DNA from: Planctomycetaceae bacterium
GTDB taxonomy: Bacteria > Planctomycetota > Phycisphaerae > Phycisphaerales > SM1A02
Reading direction: 5' to 3'
Assembly: GCA_027490145.1 (NCBI GenBank)
Contig: JAIXYQ010000012.1
Coordinates: 1 to 64,000 of the forward strand
Length of the DNA: 64,000 nt
Shown: piece after piece, positions 39,483 to 47,665 of the stretch
How the letters are laid out: every line of letters starts with the position of its first letter
Position numbering within the stretch: position 1 is the stretch's first letter
Notes under the pieces: generated by a model
What the model saw: only the letters and a program-made list of their open reading frames with translations
What the model was told of the DNA's origin: nothing
Databases searched by the model: none
Position numbers and translations under genes: made by a program

Positions 39483-40244
39483 ATGGATCCACGGCTTTAC
39501 CACAGGCCACGCATCGAATGGTGGCAGCTGCGACGGCGCTGGCGGCGCTGGCGCGACGACCTTCAGCACCACTCCGCACCGATCCGGCGAACGCATTGGC
39601 AGAGCGTCGTGCTCTCGCTCGCGTGGCGATCCATGCTTCTGGCGCCGCTGTTCGCGATCGCAACGAGCCTCCTCGTCGAGCGGGGGTCGACCACCGTCGT
39701 GGTCAAGACCTGGCTGCATCGCCTGAACGACGGTCGTTGGGTCGACGATGACGGCCGCGACCTCGGTGGTGGGCCGCAGCCCCCGGTGGACCTGTTCAGC
39801 ATCCCGGATGAGGAGACCTTCCGCGTCGAGGGCAGCGAGGTCGTGACCAGGTCGGGATGGCCGGCGGCGTCTGGATCGGTTTCCCTACCCCGCTGGGCGG
39901 TTGGCCCGGTCCTCGCCGAAACCCGAGGGGGTATACCAGCCACCGTGACCGCATGGTTGAGCGCACAACGTCTGAACCTCACGCCGCCGGGCCCATGGGT
40001 CACGCGCCAGTCGCTGCTCGGTTGGATCGTGAACACGGCGGTCGGATGGCCCATCGCGTTCGCGGTCTGTTGGGTCGGGGCGCTCCTGGGTCGCTCGATG
40101 CAGCTGTTCGTCTGGCGCCGTCGCGCGCGGATCGAGACCGGACGCGCCCAGGACGGGCTCTGTCCGGGCTGTGGACACATCGTCAACCGCTCGGGCTTCT
40201 CGGCGCGTTGCCCGGAGTGCGGTTACTTCCTGCATCAACGCTGA
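39483..40244 (+). CDS. Membrane protein with C-terminal zinc ribbon
   Basis: The 253-residue product has a very basic N-terminus (RPRIEWWQLRRRWRRWRD) and a transmembrane helix (SMLLAPLFAIATSLLV, ~53-68). An extracytoplasmic region (~75-175) and a second helix (IVNTAVGWPIAFAVCWVGALLG, ~186-207) follow. The C-terminus is a zinc ribbon, CPGCGHIVNRSGFSARCPEC (~228-247). I cannot name a function. The same ribbon-plus-membrane idea occurs at 26253-27059. It lies among crotonase genes but shows no metabolic motif. Confidence 0.7.
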   Translation: MDPRLYHRPRIEWWQLRRRWRRWRDDLQHHSAPIRRTHWQSVVLSLAWRSMLLAPLFAIATSLLVERGSTTVVVKTWLHRLNDGRWVDDDGRDLGGGPQPPVDLFSIPDEETFRVEGSEVVTRSGWPAASGSVSLPRWAVGPVLAETRGGIPATVTAWLSAQRLNLTPPGPWVTRQSLLGWIVNTAVGWPIAFAVCWVGALLGRSMQLFVWRRRARIETGRAQDGLCPGCGHIVNRSGFSARCPECGYFLHQR

Positions 40245-40369
40245 CCGAACACCATCTCCGGACGGATCGAGCCTCCCGCCCCGTACCCCTGGTTGACTTC
40301 GGCGCCGTCGTCGGGTGCATCGGTCAGCCTGTCCCCGGGCCGTGAACGGCCGGGTGATCGCGCGATCGC

Positions 40370-40375
40370 TACGCT
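40370..40375 (+). promoter_or_regulatory. -10-like box TACGCT before the second crotonase gene
   Basis: TACGCT ends 7 nt before ATG 40383, with no Shine-Dalgarno sequence; probably leaderless. Confidence 0.5.
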
Positions 40376-40382
40376 TTCCGAC

Positions 40383-41129
40383 ATGTCGAACCTGGTTTCC
40401 CTCACCGTCACCGATGGCATTGCCCGCGTCTGCATGCGTCGCCCCGAAGCACGCAACGCCCTCTCACGGGATCTCATCACCGACCTGCGCTCCACGATCG
40501 AGTCCCTGCACGCCCGCCACGATGTGCGTGTGGTCATCCTCGAAGGCGACGGCAAGAGTTTCTGTGCCGGCATGGACCTGAAGGCCGTGGCGACCGATCC
40601 CGTCGCGATGGGCGAGATGCTCCGCGCGCTGGCCGAGACGAGCCTGGCCATCCGCAAGCTCCCCATGCCCACGATCGCGAAGGTGCAAGGCGCGGCGATC
40701 GGCGGTGGCTGCGGGCTGATGGTCGTGTGCGACTTCGGGGTCACCCATCCCGAAGCCAAGGTCGGCTACCCCGAGGTGGACCTGGGCATTTGCCCGGCCG
40801 TCGTGGCGCCCTGGCTCGTGAAGAAGATCGGCGCCGGGCCGGCCCGCGCGATGCTCCTCTTGGGTGGCACCATGAGCGGTGCCGAAGGTCACGCCAAGGG
40901 GATCGCCAGCCACTGTGTGCCGCTGGACCAACTCGAGGCAGCCACCTTGGCACTCGCCACAGGCCTGGCCAAGGGTGGCCCACTCGCCATCCGGGAGACG
41001 AAGCGATGGTTATCGGTTCTGGATGGCTCGAATGACGAAGCTGCCATTCGCGAGGCCGCTGAGATCAGCGCACGGATCATCCAAGGTGGCGAGGCGCAGG
41101 AGCGCTTGGCGAAACTGTGGGGATCATGA
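40383..41129 (+). CDS. Enoyl-CoA hydratase (second of three)
   Basis: A 248-residue crotonase-family enzyme with both oxyanion segments, GKSFCAGMDLKAV (~56-68) and VQGAAIGGGCGLMVVCD (~101-117). A conserved acidic site YPEVDLGICPAVVAPWL (~128-144) retains one catalytic Glu. This pattern fits methylglutaconyl-CoA/enoyl-CoA hydratases of leucine or fatty acid breakdown; exact substrate is not certain. A TACGCT box 7 nt upstream of ATG 40383 supports the start. The neighbouring crotonase, acyl-CoA dehydrogenase and leucine dehydrogenase genes favour a branched-chain acyl-CoA role. Confidence 0.86.
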   Translation: MSNLVSLTVTDGIARVCMRRPEARNALSRDLITDLRSTIESLHARHDVRVVILEGDGKSFCAGMDLKAVATDPVAMGEMLRALAETSLAIRKLPMPTIAKVQGAAIGGGCGLMVVCDFGVTHPEAKVGYPEVDLGICPAVVAPWLVKKIGAGPARAMLLLGGTMSGAEGHAKGIASHCVPLDQLEAATLALATGLAKGGPLAIRETKRWLSVLDGSNDEAAIREAAEISARIIQGGEAQERLAKLWGS

Positions 41130-41219
41130 AGCGATTTTCGGATCACGATCGGACCTGATGGGCTCACGTTCTCTGCACGATCAAAACACGGCTTTCACGC
41201 CGCCACGAGGACCACGATC

Positions 41220-42101
41220 ATGTCGACATCTGCACTGAACATCAATGAACTTGGCAACGGTATGGTCTCGCTTTCGCTGCAGATCAATCCAGACAAGCCA
41301 CGCGGCGGTGTGGTTGTTCTCGATGCCTGGCTGATCGATCAGATCCATATCGCAATGGATCGCGTCGAATCCATGCATGATCTTCGCGGATTCGTGCTGG
41401 AGAGTGCTTCGAGCCGTGTTTTCGTCGCCGGCGCCGACTTGGCGGAGATTGACGCGATGGACGATGCGGCGCTGCACCACTACCTGAAGCGGGCGGCGGA
41501 TGCGTTCTGGCGCATTGCTGCCCTGCCCTGCCCCAGTGCCGCGATCATCGGCAAGGCCGCCCTCGGTGGTGGTCTTGAGATCGCCATGCACTGCGATGGC
41601 CTCATTGGCGTCGCCCAACCCGAAGGCGAGAAGCCCTTTCGCGTTGGGCTGCCGGAAGCTGGGCTGGGCATCTGTCCGGGCTGGGGCGGAACCCAGTGCC
41701 TGCCGGCGCGGATCGATCCCCTGCTGGCGATCAAGGCCACCGCACTCGGCGAGACCTTCCCGAGCAATGCCCTGCCGTCCTGCCTCTTCAATGCGGTTGC
41801 CCCGTCGGCCGAGACTGCTCGTGCCACCGCCGTGTCGTGGCTGGCCAGCCAGACCAAGCAGCACCCCATTCGATGCCTTCGCGGCGACCAACGACCCGCA
41901 CTTCCCGACGTGGCCGAGGCCGTGGCCCAAGCCCGCAAGGACCTGCCGAGCACCCCTGCTGCCCTGGCCGTCTGTGACCTGGTGGAGTACGGGCTCGAGC
42001 ATGGGTGGAGCGCAGCGTGCGAGCGCGAGCGCCACGCGCTGGTAGGCCTGCGCCACACCCCGCAGGCGCGCGAGAAGCTTGCGGCGTTCCTGAAGAAGTG
42101 A
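41220..42101 (+). CDS. Enoyl-CoA hydratase/isomerase-like protein (third of three)
   Basis: The 293-residue product has a crotonase N-domain with oxyanion segments SRVFVAGADLAEID (~65-78) and IGKAALGGGLEIAMHCD (~108-124). The sequence FRVGLPEAGLGICPGWGGTQ (~138-157) contains the hydratase-type Glu and the G-W-G-G-T-Q substrate loop seen in the hydratase half of multifunctional FadB/FadJ proteins. The C-terminal ~90 residues are helical; no dehydrogenase domain follows, so it is a single-function enzyme. GAGGA lies 8 nt before the ATG. Part of the probable acyl-CoA degradation group. Confidence 0.84.
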   Translation: MSTSALNINELGNGMVSLSLQINPDKPRGGVVVLDAWLIDQIHIAMDRVESMHDLRGFVLESASSRVFVAGADLAEIDAMDDAALHHYLKRAADAFWRIAALPCPSAAIIGKAALGGGLEIAMHCDGLIGVAQPEGEKPFRVGLPEAGLGICPGWGGTQCLPARIDPLLAIKATALGETFPSNALPSCLFNAVAPSAETARATAVSWLASQTKQHPIRCLRGDQRPALPDVAEAVAQARKDLPSTPAALAVCDLVEYGLEHGWSAACERERHALVGLRHTPQAREKLAAFLKK

Positions 42102-42200
42102 GTCGCGGGGGGGCGCACCTGCTCCGCGCTTCTCCTCCCGCGGCCTCGGGTCCTGCTCGGCGCCAGTCCCCCGTGGTTTCCCGCGGGCAGGATGCCGCCC

Positions 42201-42240
42201 TACACTTCGTTCCCGCGGGCGGCCCGGTCGGGTCGCCCGC
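42201..42240 (+). promoter_or_regulatory. -10 box and 5' leader hairpin of the acyl-CoA dehydrogenase gene
   Basis: TACACT (42201-42206) is followed about 9 nt later by a perfect 7-bp stem GCGGGCG (42215-42221) / CGCCCGC (42234-42240). A GAGGA Shine-Dalgarno sequence lies just before the ATG at 42277. The hairpin would sit at the very 5' end of the mRNA and could stabilise it. Confidence 0.55.
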
Positions 42241-42276
42241 TCCATTTCACGACGAACCACCACAGAGGATCCCCCC

Positions 42277-44226
42277 ATGAGCTCCACCAACCTTGCCGAC
42301 ATGAAGGGCATCGCTGAACGCGACCGCAAGCAGATCGAAGCCGCCCAGGAGATGCTCGGGCCGGACCCATCGTCGATGGGCGCGATCAAGAACGTCTTCT
42401 GGGGCAACTTCCGCGAGGAACTGATGTTCCCCTATCCGGAGGGCAGCGCCGACGAGACCGCGCGCTGCGACCAACTGATCGCCGAGCTTGACCGCTACAT
42501 GCGCACCGAGCACCCCTCGCACCTGATCGACCAGGAGCAGCAGATCCCGGATTGGGTCATCAAGCGCCTCTTCGCGCTCGGCGTCCTCGGCATGACCGTG
42601 CCCAAGGAGTTCGGCGGCGGCGGCTTCGGCATCACCAGCTACAACCGCGCCCTCGAGCGCATCGGCCGCAGCTGCGGCTCGACCGCCGTGCTCGTGAGCG
42701 CGCACCAGTCCATCGGGTGCAAGGCCGTCATGCTCTTCGGCACCGAGGAGCAGAAGGCGCGCTTCCTGCCCCGCATGGCGCAGGACACGCTCAGCGCGTT
42801 CTGCCTGAGCGAGCCGAACGTCGGTTGCGATGCGGGCGGCCAGGAGACGCGTTGCGAACTGTCCGCCGACGGCACGCACTACATCCTCAACGGCGAGAAG
42901 AAGTGGGCCACCAGCGGCGCCCTCAGCGGCCTCTTCACCGTCATGGCCAAGCAGAAGGTCACCGACCCCAAGACCGGCAAGCAGAAGGACGTCGTGACGG
43001 CGCTGATCTGCACGCCCGACATGGAAGGCGTCGAGATCTTCAGCCGCAACCGCTCCAAGTGCGGCATCCGCGGCACGTGGCAGGCGCGCATCCGCCTGAC
43101 CAACGTCAAGGTGCCGGCCTCGAACCTGCTCGCGAAGGAAGGTCAGGGCTTCAAGATCGCCATGACCTGCCTGAACTACGGACGCTGCACGCTCAGCGCC
43201 GGCATGCTCGGCGGCGCGGGCCATGCCTATGAGCAGGCGCTCAAGTGGGCCAAGTACCGCCACCAGTTCGACCGTCCGCTCGCGGACTTCGACCTCTGCA
43301 AGGAGAAGCTCGCACGCATGGCGGGCTACGTCTACGCGATGGACGCCATGCTCTACATGACGACCGGCTTCCTCGACCGTCATGACGACGACATCATGGT
43401 CGAGACCGCGATGTGCAAGGTCTTCTGCAGCGAGATGGGCTACCGAACCGTGAACGATGCCCTGCAGATCATGGGCGGCGAGTCGTACATGACGGAGAAT
43501 TCCGTCGAGCGCATCTGGCGCGACAGCCGCATCAACATCATCGTCGAAGGCGCGAACGAGGTCATGCACTCGTTCATCTGGGCGTACGGCGGCAAGCAGC
43601 TGGGCGAGTGGATGAAGGGCATCAAGGATCGCCCCTTCTCGAACCTCGGCAGCGCCATGCAGATCGGCTCGGAACTCTTCTTGGGCTTCCGCCGCGGCAT
43701 GCCGTCGTTCAGCTGCCAGAACCCGCGCATCGCGCGCCACCTCGACGAGTGCATGATGCGCATCCGCGAGTTCAGCCACCAGGTCAAGATGATGTTCAAG
43801 GAGCACGAGGAGGGCATCGTCACCGCGCAGACCATCCAGTCGCGCCTGGCCCTGGGCGCGCTCTGGATCCACGCCAGCCTCTGCACGCTCTCGAAGTTCG
43901 AGCGCAACATGCGCCGCGGCCTCGAGGGCCGTGAGCTCGAGCACGAGGCAGCCGTCGTCGACCACTTCATCGCCTTCGCCGGCGAGCAGTTCGACGCCGA
44001 GCTCCGCGCGCTGCGTCAGAACTGCGACACATCCATGAAGCGCGCCGCGGATGCCGTGCTGGCCTGGGCCGACAGCCTGCCCAACGCGGACTACGTGCTT
44101 CCCGAGCGCACGCCCGTCGTGGCGGTGCGCGGCACCGGCAAGAAGCCCGACCAGTCCAACATCCCGCAGTTCGGCTCCGGCAGCGTGTTCGCCGGCATCA
44201 AGGTCGGCACGGGCGCGGGCACCTGA
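42277..44226 (+). CDS. Acyl-CoA dehydrogenase, large (VLCAD-like) form
   Basis: The 649-residue flavoprotein has the acyl-CoA dehydrogenase N, middle and C domains: TVPKEFGGGGFGITSYNRALERIG (~107-130), FCLSEPNVGCDAG (~175-187), and KKWATSGALSGLFTVMAK for FAD/substrate binding. The probable catalytic Glu424 lies in VEGANEVMHSFI. A C-terminal ~190-residue extension follows, as in very-long-chain or ETF-linked membrane-associated members; normal short-chain enzymes are ~380 residues. It oxidises acyl-CoA to enoyl-CoA, feeding electrons to ETF. It lies beside crotonases and leucine dehydrogenase, so branched or long acyl-CoA substrates are both possible. It has a TACACT promoter, leader hairpin and GAGGA ribosome site. 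Confidence 0.92.
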   Translation: MSSTNLADMKGIAERDRKQIEAAQEMLGPDPSSMGAIKNVFWGNFREELMFPYPEGSADETARCDQLIAELDRYMRTEHPSHLIDQEQQIPDWVIKRLFALGVLGMTVPKEFGGGGFGITSYNRALERIGRSCGSTAVLVSAHQSIGCKAVMLFGTEEQKARFLPRMAQDTLSAFCLSEPNVGCDAGGQETRCELSADGTHYILNGEKKWATSGALSGLFTVMAKQKVTDPKTGKQKDVVTALICTPDMEGVEIFSRNRSKCGIRGTWQARIRLTNVKVPASNLLAKEGQGFKIAMTCLNYGRCTLSAGMLGGAGHAYEQALKWAKYRHQFDRPLADFDLCKEKLARMAGYVYAMDAMLYMTTGFLDRHDDDIMVETAMCKVFCSEMGYRTVNDALQIMGGESYMTENSVERIWRDSRINIIVEGANEVMHSFIWAYGGKQLGEWMKGIKDRPFSNLGSAMQIGSELFLGFRRGMPSFSCQNPRIARHLDECMMRIREFSHQVKMMFKEHEEGIVTAQTIQSRLALGALWIHASLCTLSKFERNMRRGLEGRELEHEAAVVDHFIAFAGEQFDAELRALRQNCDTSMKRAADAVLAWADSLPNADYVLPERTPVVAVRGTGKKPDQSNIPQFGSGSVFAGIKVGTGAGT

Positions 44227-44254
44227 TCGGTTTCGTCCACCCACGAACGCGCAC

Positions 44255-44260
44255 TAGCAT
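44255..44260 (+). promoter_or_regulatory. -10-like box TAGCAT before leucine dehydrogenase
   Basis: TAGCAT ends 33 nt before ATG 44294; the leader contains GGAG close to the start. Confidence 0.45.
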
Positions 44261-44293
44261 CCCCGACTTTCCCCACCACCCCACGGAGTCACC

Positions 44294-45376
44294 ATGGATC
44301 TGCTCAAGACGATGCACACGATGGGCCACGAGCGCGTGGCGTTCCACCAGGATCCCGCCAGCGGCCTGAAGGCCATCGTGGCCATCCACAGCACGGTGCT
44401 CGGCAACGCGCTCGGCGGCACGCGCCGCTGGGCCTACGCCAGCACCAACGAGGCGCTCTTCGACGTGCTGCGCCTGTCCGAGGGGATGACCTACAAGGCG
44501 GCCGCGGCCGACCTGCCGATGGGTGGCGCGAAGAGCGTGATCATCCTCGACGAACCCGGCCAGCAGCCGACCGAGGCGCAGGGCCGTGCGATGGGCCGCT
44601 TCGTGAACACCTTCGACGGCCAGTACATCGCTGCCGAGGACGTCGGCGTGAGCCCGCAGTTCTGCGACTGGATGGCACGCGAGACGCCGCACATCATGGG
44701 TGGCGAGGCCGTCAGCCGCGGCGGTGACCCGAGCCCGTGGACCGCACAGGGCTGCTTCAACTCGATGAAGGCGTGCCTGAAGTTCCTCGGCAAGCCGGTG
44801 AGCTTCGCCAACCTCACCGTCGGCGTGCAGGGGTGCGGCGCCACCGGATACAAGCTCGCGAAGCTGCTCCGTGATGCGGGTGCGACCGTGCTGGTGACCG
44901 ATGTGCACGTTCCCACGATGAAGCGTGCGGTCGAGGAACTCGGCTGCGTGGCGCTGGGCAACGACCGCAACCTCTTCACCGAGAAGCTCGACATCCTCGC
45001 GCCGTGCGCCCTCGGCGGCGTGCTCGATGCGAAGACGATCGCCGGCCTGAACTGCTCGATCGTCTGCGGCACCGCCAACAACCAGCTGCTCGATCCGGCG
45101 GCCGACGGCGTCGCCATCAAGAAGAAGGGCGTGCTGTACTCGCCCGACTTCGTGGCCAACGCCGGTGGGCTGATCCGCCTGGGCGGCCTCTACCTCGGCT
45201 ACACCGAGGCGATGGTCGACCAGAAGGTCGCCAAGATCGAGGAGACCACGCTGGCGGTGCTCGAGGAGAGCCGCACCCAGGACTCGACCGCCAACGCCGC
45301 CATCGCGTACGCCAAGCGACGCATCGCTGCGGGTCGCGCAAGCGGCACGAAGAAGCCCGCGACCGTGGGCGTCTGA
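44294..45376 (+). CDS. Leucine (branched-chain amino acid) dehydrogenase
   Basis: An NAD-dependent amino acid dehydrogenase of 360 residues that interconverts leucine, valine or isoleucine and the 2-oxo acids. Conserved residues are the substrate-side GGTRRW (~41-46), Lys68 in MTYKAA and catalytic Lys80 in LPMGGAKS. The nucleotide-binding loop is VGVQGCGATGYKLAKLL (~176-192), and NPLN-type C-terminal segments read CGTANNQL and FVANAGGLI. The length (360) is that of leucine/valine dehydrogenases rather than glutamate dehydrogenase (~420-450). It is followed by an intrinsic terminator at 45401-45436. Its 2-oxo acid product is the substrate expected for the E1/E2 complex encoded 2.3 kb downstream. 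Confidence 0.92.
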   Translation: MDLLKTMHTMGHERVAFHQDPASGLKAIVAIHSTVLGNALGGTRRWAYASTNEALFDVLRLSEGMTYKAAAADLPMGGAKSVIILDEPGQQPTEAQGRAMGRFVNTFDGQYIAAEDVGVSPQFCDWMARETPHIMGGEAVSRGGDPSPWTAQGCFNSMKACLKFLGKPVSFANLTVGVQGCGATGYKLAKLLRDAGATVLVTDVHVPTMKRAVEELGCVALGNDRNLFTEKLDILAPCALGGVLDAKTIAGLNCSIVCGTANNQLLDPAADGVAIKKKGVLYSPDFVANAGGLIRLGGLYLGYTEAMVDQKVAKIEETTLAVLEESRTQDSTANAAIAYAKRRIAAGRASGTKKPATVGV

Positions 45377-45400
45377 ACGCACCTTCACCTCATGCGACCA

Positions 45401-45436
45401 AGGGCCGCTGTCCTCCACGGGCAGCGGCCCTGTTCA
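45401..45436 (+). terminator. Intrinsic terminator after leucine dehydrogenase
   Basis: A 10-bp stem AGGGCCGCTG (45401-45410) / CAGCGGCCCT (45422-45431) is followed by GTTCATT, 24 nt past the stop codon. The T tract is short, so efficiency is uncertain. Confidence 0.7.
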
Positions 45437-45475
45437 TTCGATCGACGACCGCGGGGCCTCGGACCCGTGGCCCGC

Positions 45476-45481
45476 TAGCCT
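45476..45481 (+). promoter_or_regulatory. -10-like box TAGCCT before the GGT gene
   Basis: TAGCCT ends 6 nt before the GTG start at 45488. Its position supports GTG as the true start of a leaderless message. Confidence 0.5.
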
Positions 45482-45487
45482 GATCGC

Positions 45488-47290
45488 GTGCGTGACCACG
45501 CGACACGACGCGAGTTCCTGGGCACGGCTGCCGCCGTGGCGACCGCCGGGATCGGCCACGCCTGTTCCACACGGCCCGGGACGGACGCATCGGGCCGCGT
45601 CATCACGACGAGCCCGCCCCGGGAATCACGATCCATGCATGACTTCGCACCCCCATCGCCCGAATGGGCGCTCCCGTATCCATCCCAGCGCATGCCGACG
45701 CTCGCGCGCCGGGGCATCGTCGCCACCAGCCAGGTGCTGGCGGCGCAGGCGGGCACCGAGATCCTTGCGCAGGGCGGCAACGCCGTCGATGCGGCGATCG
45801 CGACCGCGGCATGCATGACCGTGCTCGAACCCACGACCAACGGGATCGGCGGAGATGCCTTTGCACTCGTCTGGTCGCCGGCCGAAGGTGGTCGCCTGCA
45901 CGGCTTCAACGGCTCGGGGCGAACGCCGCGCGCGCTCGATCGATCGAGCTTCGGTGGCGGCACGATGCCCACGCGCGGCTGGGATCCGGTCACCGTGCCG
46001 GGCCAGGTGGCGCTGTGGGCCGACCTGCACCGGGACTTCGGCGTCCTGCCGTTCGAGTCGCTCATGGCGCCCGCAGCGATGCATGCGCGTGACGGCTACC
46101 CGGTGGCCGTGCAGACCGCGCGTCTGTGGGATCGCGCTGCAGCAGCGCTCGGCGCGAACGACGAGTGGCGACGCACCTTCACCATCGACGGTCGCGCGCC
46201 GCGGGCCGGCGAACTCATGCGACTGCCCGACCATGCACGCACGCTCGAACTCCTCGGCGCGAGTGGCGGTCGCGCGCTGTACGAAGGCGACGTGGCACTC
46301 GCGATCGATGCCATGGCTCGCGCAGACGGCGGCGCACTGCGGCGTGAGGACCTGGCCGCCCACACGACCGAGCGCGTTGCACCCATCTCGATGGGCTTCC
46401 GCGGCGCACGGCTGCACGAGATCCCGCCCAATGGCCAGGGCATTGCCGCGCTCATCGCGCTGGCGCTGCTGGAGCGCGTCGGCATCGACCGTCATGGCGT
46501 CGATGATGCGCTGGGCACGCACCTGGCGATCGAGGCGATCAAGATGGCGTTCCGCGAGGCGCACCTGCATGTGGCCGAGCCTTCATCGATGGTGGAGTCG
46601 ACCCGCACGCTGCTCGATCCCGCGCGGCTCGACGCCCTGGCCGCGCGCATCGATCCCGCACGAGCGCAGGACTTCGATGCCGGCGTCCCCAAGCCGGGCG
46701 GCACGATCTACCTGTGCACGGCCGATGCCTCGGGCTTGATGGTCAGCCTGATCCAGAGCAACTACATGGGGTTCGGCAGCGGGCTCGTGGTGCCCGGCAC
46801 GGGCATCGCCCTCCAGAACCGCGGTGCATGCTTCAACCTCGTGCCCGGTCACGCGAACGAACTCGCGCCCGGAAAGCGGCCGTACCACACGATCATCCCG
46901 GGGTTCCTCTCGCGCGATGCCGGCGCGCCGACGGTGCACGCTGCGAGCGAGTCGGTCGCCGAGCCGATCGGACCCTTCGGGATCATGGGCGGTTTCATGC
47001 AGCCTCAGGCTCATGCGCAGTACACCCTTCGCACGATGCTGCACGGCCAGAATCCCCAGGCGGCCCTCGACGCGCCCCGCTGGCAGTGGATGAAGGGGCT
47101 CGAGGTCCAGCTCGAACCGGGTTGGCCCCAGGCGACGATCGACGGTCTTCGGGCGCGTGGACACACGATCACGATCGCCGCCGAGCGCTCGGTGACATTC
47201 GGTCGCGGTCAGGCCATCGCGCGCCTCGATGATGGCGTTCTCTGCGGCGCGAGTGATTTGCGCGGTGATGGATGCGCGGCGGGTCGATGA
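45488..47290 (+). CDS. Gamma-glutamyltransferase family protein with Tat signal
   Basis: The 600-residue N-terminal-nucleophile enzyme precursor begins with a twin-arginine signal (TRREFLGTAAAVATAGIG, ~6-23), so a folded protein is exported. The large-subunit part includes GNAVDAAIATAACMTVLEPTTNGIGGDAFALVW (~100-132). The precursor should cleave before Thr406 in KPGGTIYLC. The small subunit carries SLIQSNYMGFGSG and FGIMGGFMQPQAH. The site reads GGT rather than the usual TTH, as in many non-classical members, so the substrate may be a gamma-glutamyl peptide, cephalosporin-like amide or another. GTG start with TAGCCT 6 nt upstream. The catalytic lid is not obvious. Confidence 0.85.
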   Translation: MRDHATRREFLGTAAAVATAGIGHACSTRPGTDASGRVITTSPPRESRSMHDFAPPSPEWALPYPSQRMPTLARRGIVATSQVLAAQAGTEILAQGGNAVDAAIATAACMTVLEPTTNGIGGDAFALVWSPAEGGRLHGFNGSGRTPRALDRSSFGGGTMPTRGWDPVTVPGQVALWADLHRDFGVLPFESLMAPAAMHARDGYPVAVQTARLWDRAAAALGANDEWRRTFTIDGRAPRAGELMRLPDHARTLELLGASGGRALYEGDVALAIDAMARADGGALRREDLAAHTTERVAPISMGFRGARLHEIPPNGQGIAALIALALLERVGIDRHGVDDALGTHLAIEAIKMAFREAHLHVAEPSSMVESTRTLLDPARLDALAARIDPARAQDFDAGVPKPGGTIYLCTADASGLMVSLIQSNYMGFGSGLVVPGTGIALQNRGACFNLVPGHANELAPGKRPYHTIIPGFLSRDAGAPTVHAASESVAEPIGPFGIMGGFMQPQAHAQYTLRTMLHGQNPQAALDAPRWQWMKGLEVQLEPGWPQATIDGLRARGHTITIAAERSVTFGRGQAIARLDDGVLCGASDLRGDGCAAGR

Positions 47291-47594
47291 GCGGGTCGCA
47301 CGAGCGCCGGGCCCCAGCGCTGACCATGGCCAGCCCATTCACGGGGGCCACCGCCCTGTGGGGGGGGACTGCGGATCGGCCTTCAGACGCTGGAATGATT
47401 GAAGTTATGGCGCGTATGGCTGGATTGTAATAGTTTCTCGCCAAAACACTCACAACCATCGGGTCCTCTGGCGCCAGCGGCCCATGGGAGCTCGTGCCAG
47501 GCGGCCAGCCGCGGCGCCCTTCGCTCCCCGGCGTGCGTCAACCTGAGCAGGCGTCGGAGCGCTCCAACGCGGTGGGTCCGACGTCCCGCGCTGC
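47291..47594. other. Intergenic region upstream of the 2-oxoacid dehydrogenase operon
   Basis: No gene is seen in this stretch. It contains a run of eight G (about 47361-47368), an AT-rich island at about 47388-47453 (unusual for this GC-rich window) and a perfect palindrome CTGGCGCCAG at 47468-47477. These may be upstream regulatory elements of the E1alpha operon. No conserved structure is recognised. Confidence 0.45.
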
Positions 47595-47600
47595 TACCAT
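47595..47600 (+). promoter_or_regulatory. -10-like box TACCAT of the 2-oxoacid dehydrogenase operon
   Basis: TACCAT lies about 65 nt before the E1alpha ATG, so transcription would begin around 47607, directly at the hairpin described in the next entry. Confidence 0.45.
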
Positions 47601-47610
47601 CCCGCGCGAC

Positions 47611-47648
47611 ACGGCCGTCGCATCGAAAGAGCGGCGGCCGTTTTCTTT
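47611..47648 (+). terminator. Terminator-like hairpin inside the E1alpha leader
   Basis: ACGGCCG (47611-47617) can pair with CGGCCGT (47635-47641), followed by TTTTCTTT. It lies 18 nt before the E1alpha start, right after the presumed transcription start. It could be an attenuator, the terminator of an upstream transcript, or a 5' stabilising hairpin. Confidence 0.5.
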
Positions 47649-47665
47649 CCCCAAGGTCCCAGCCC

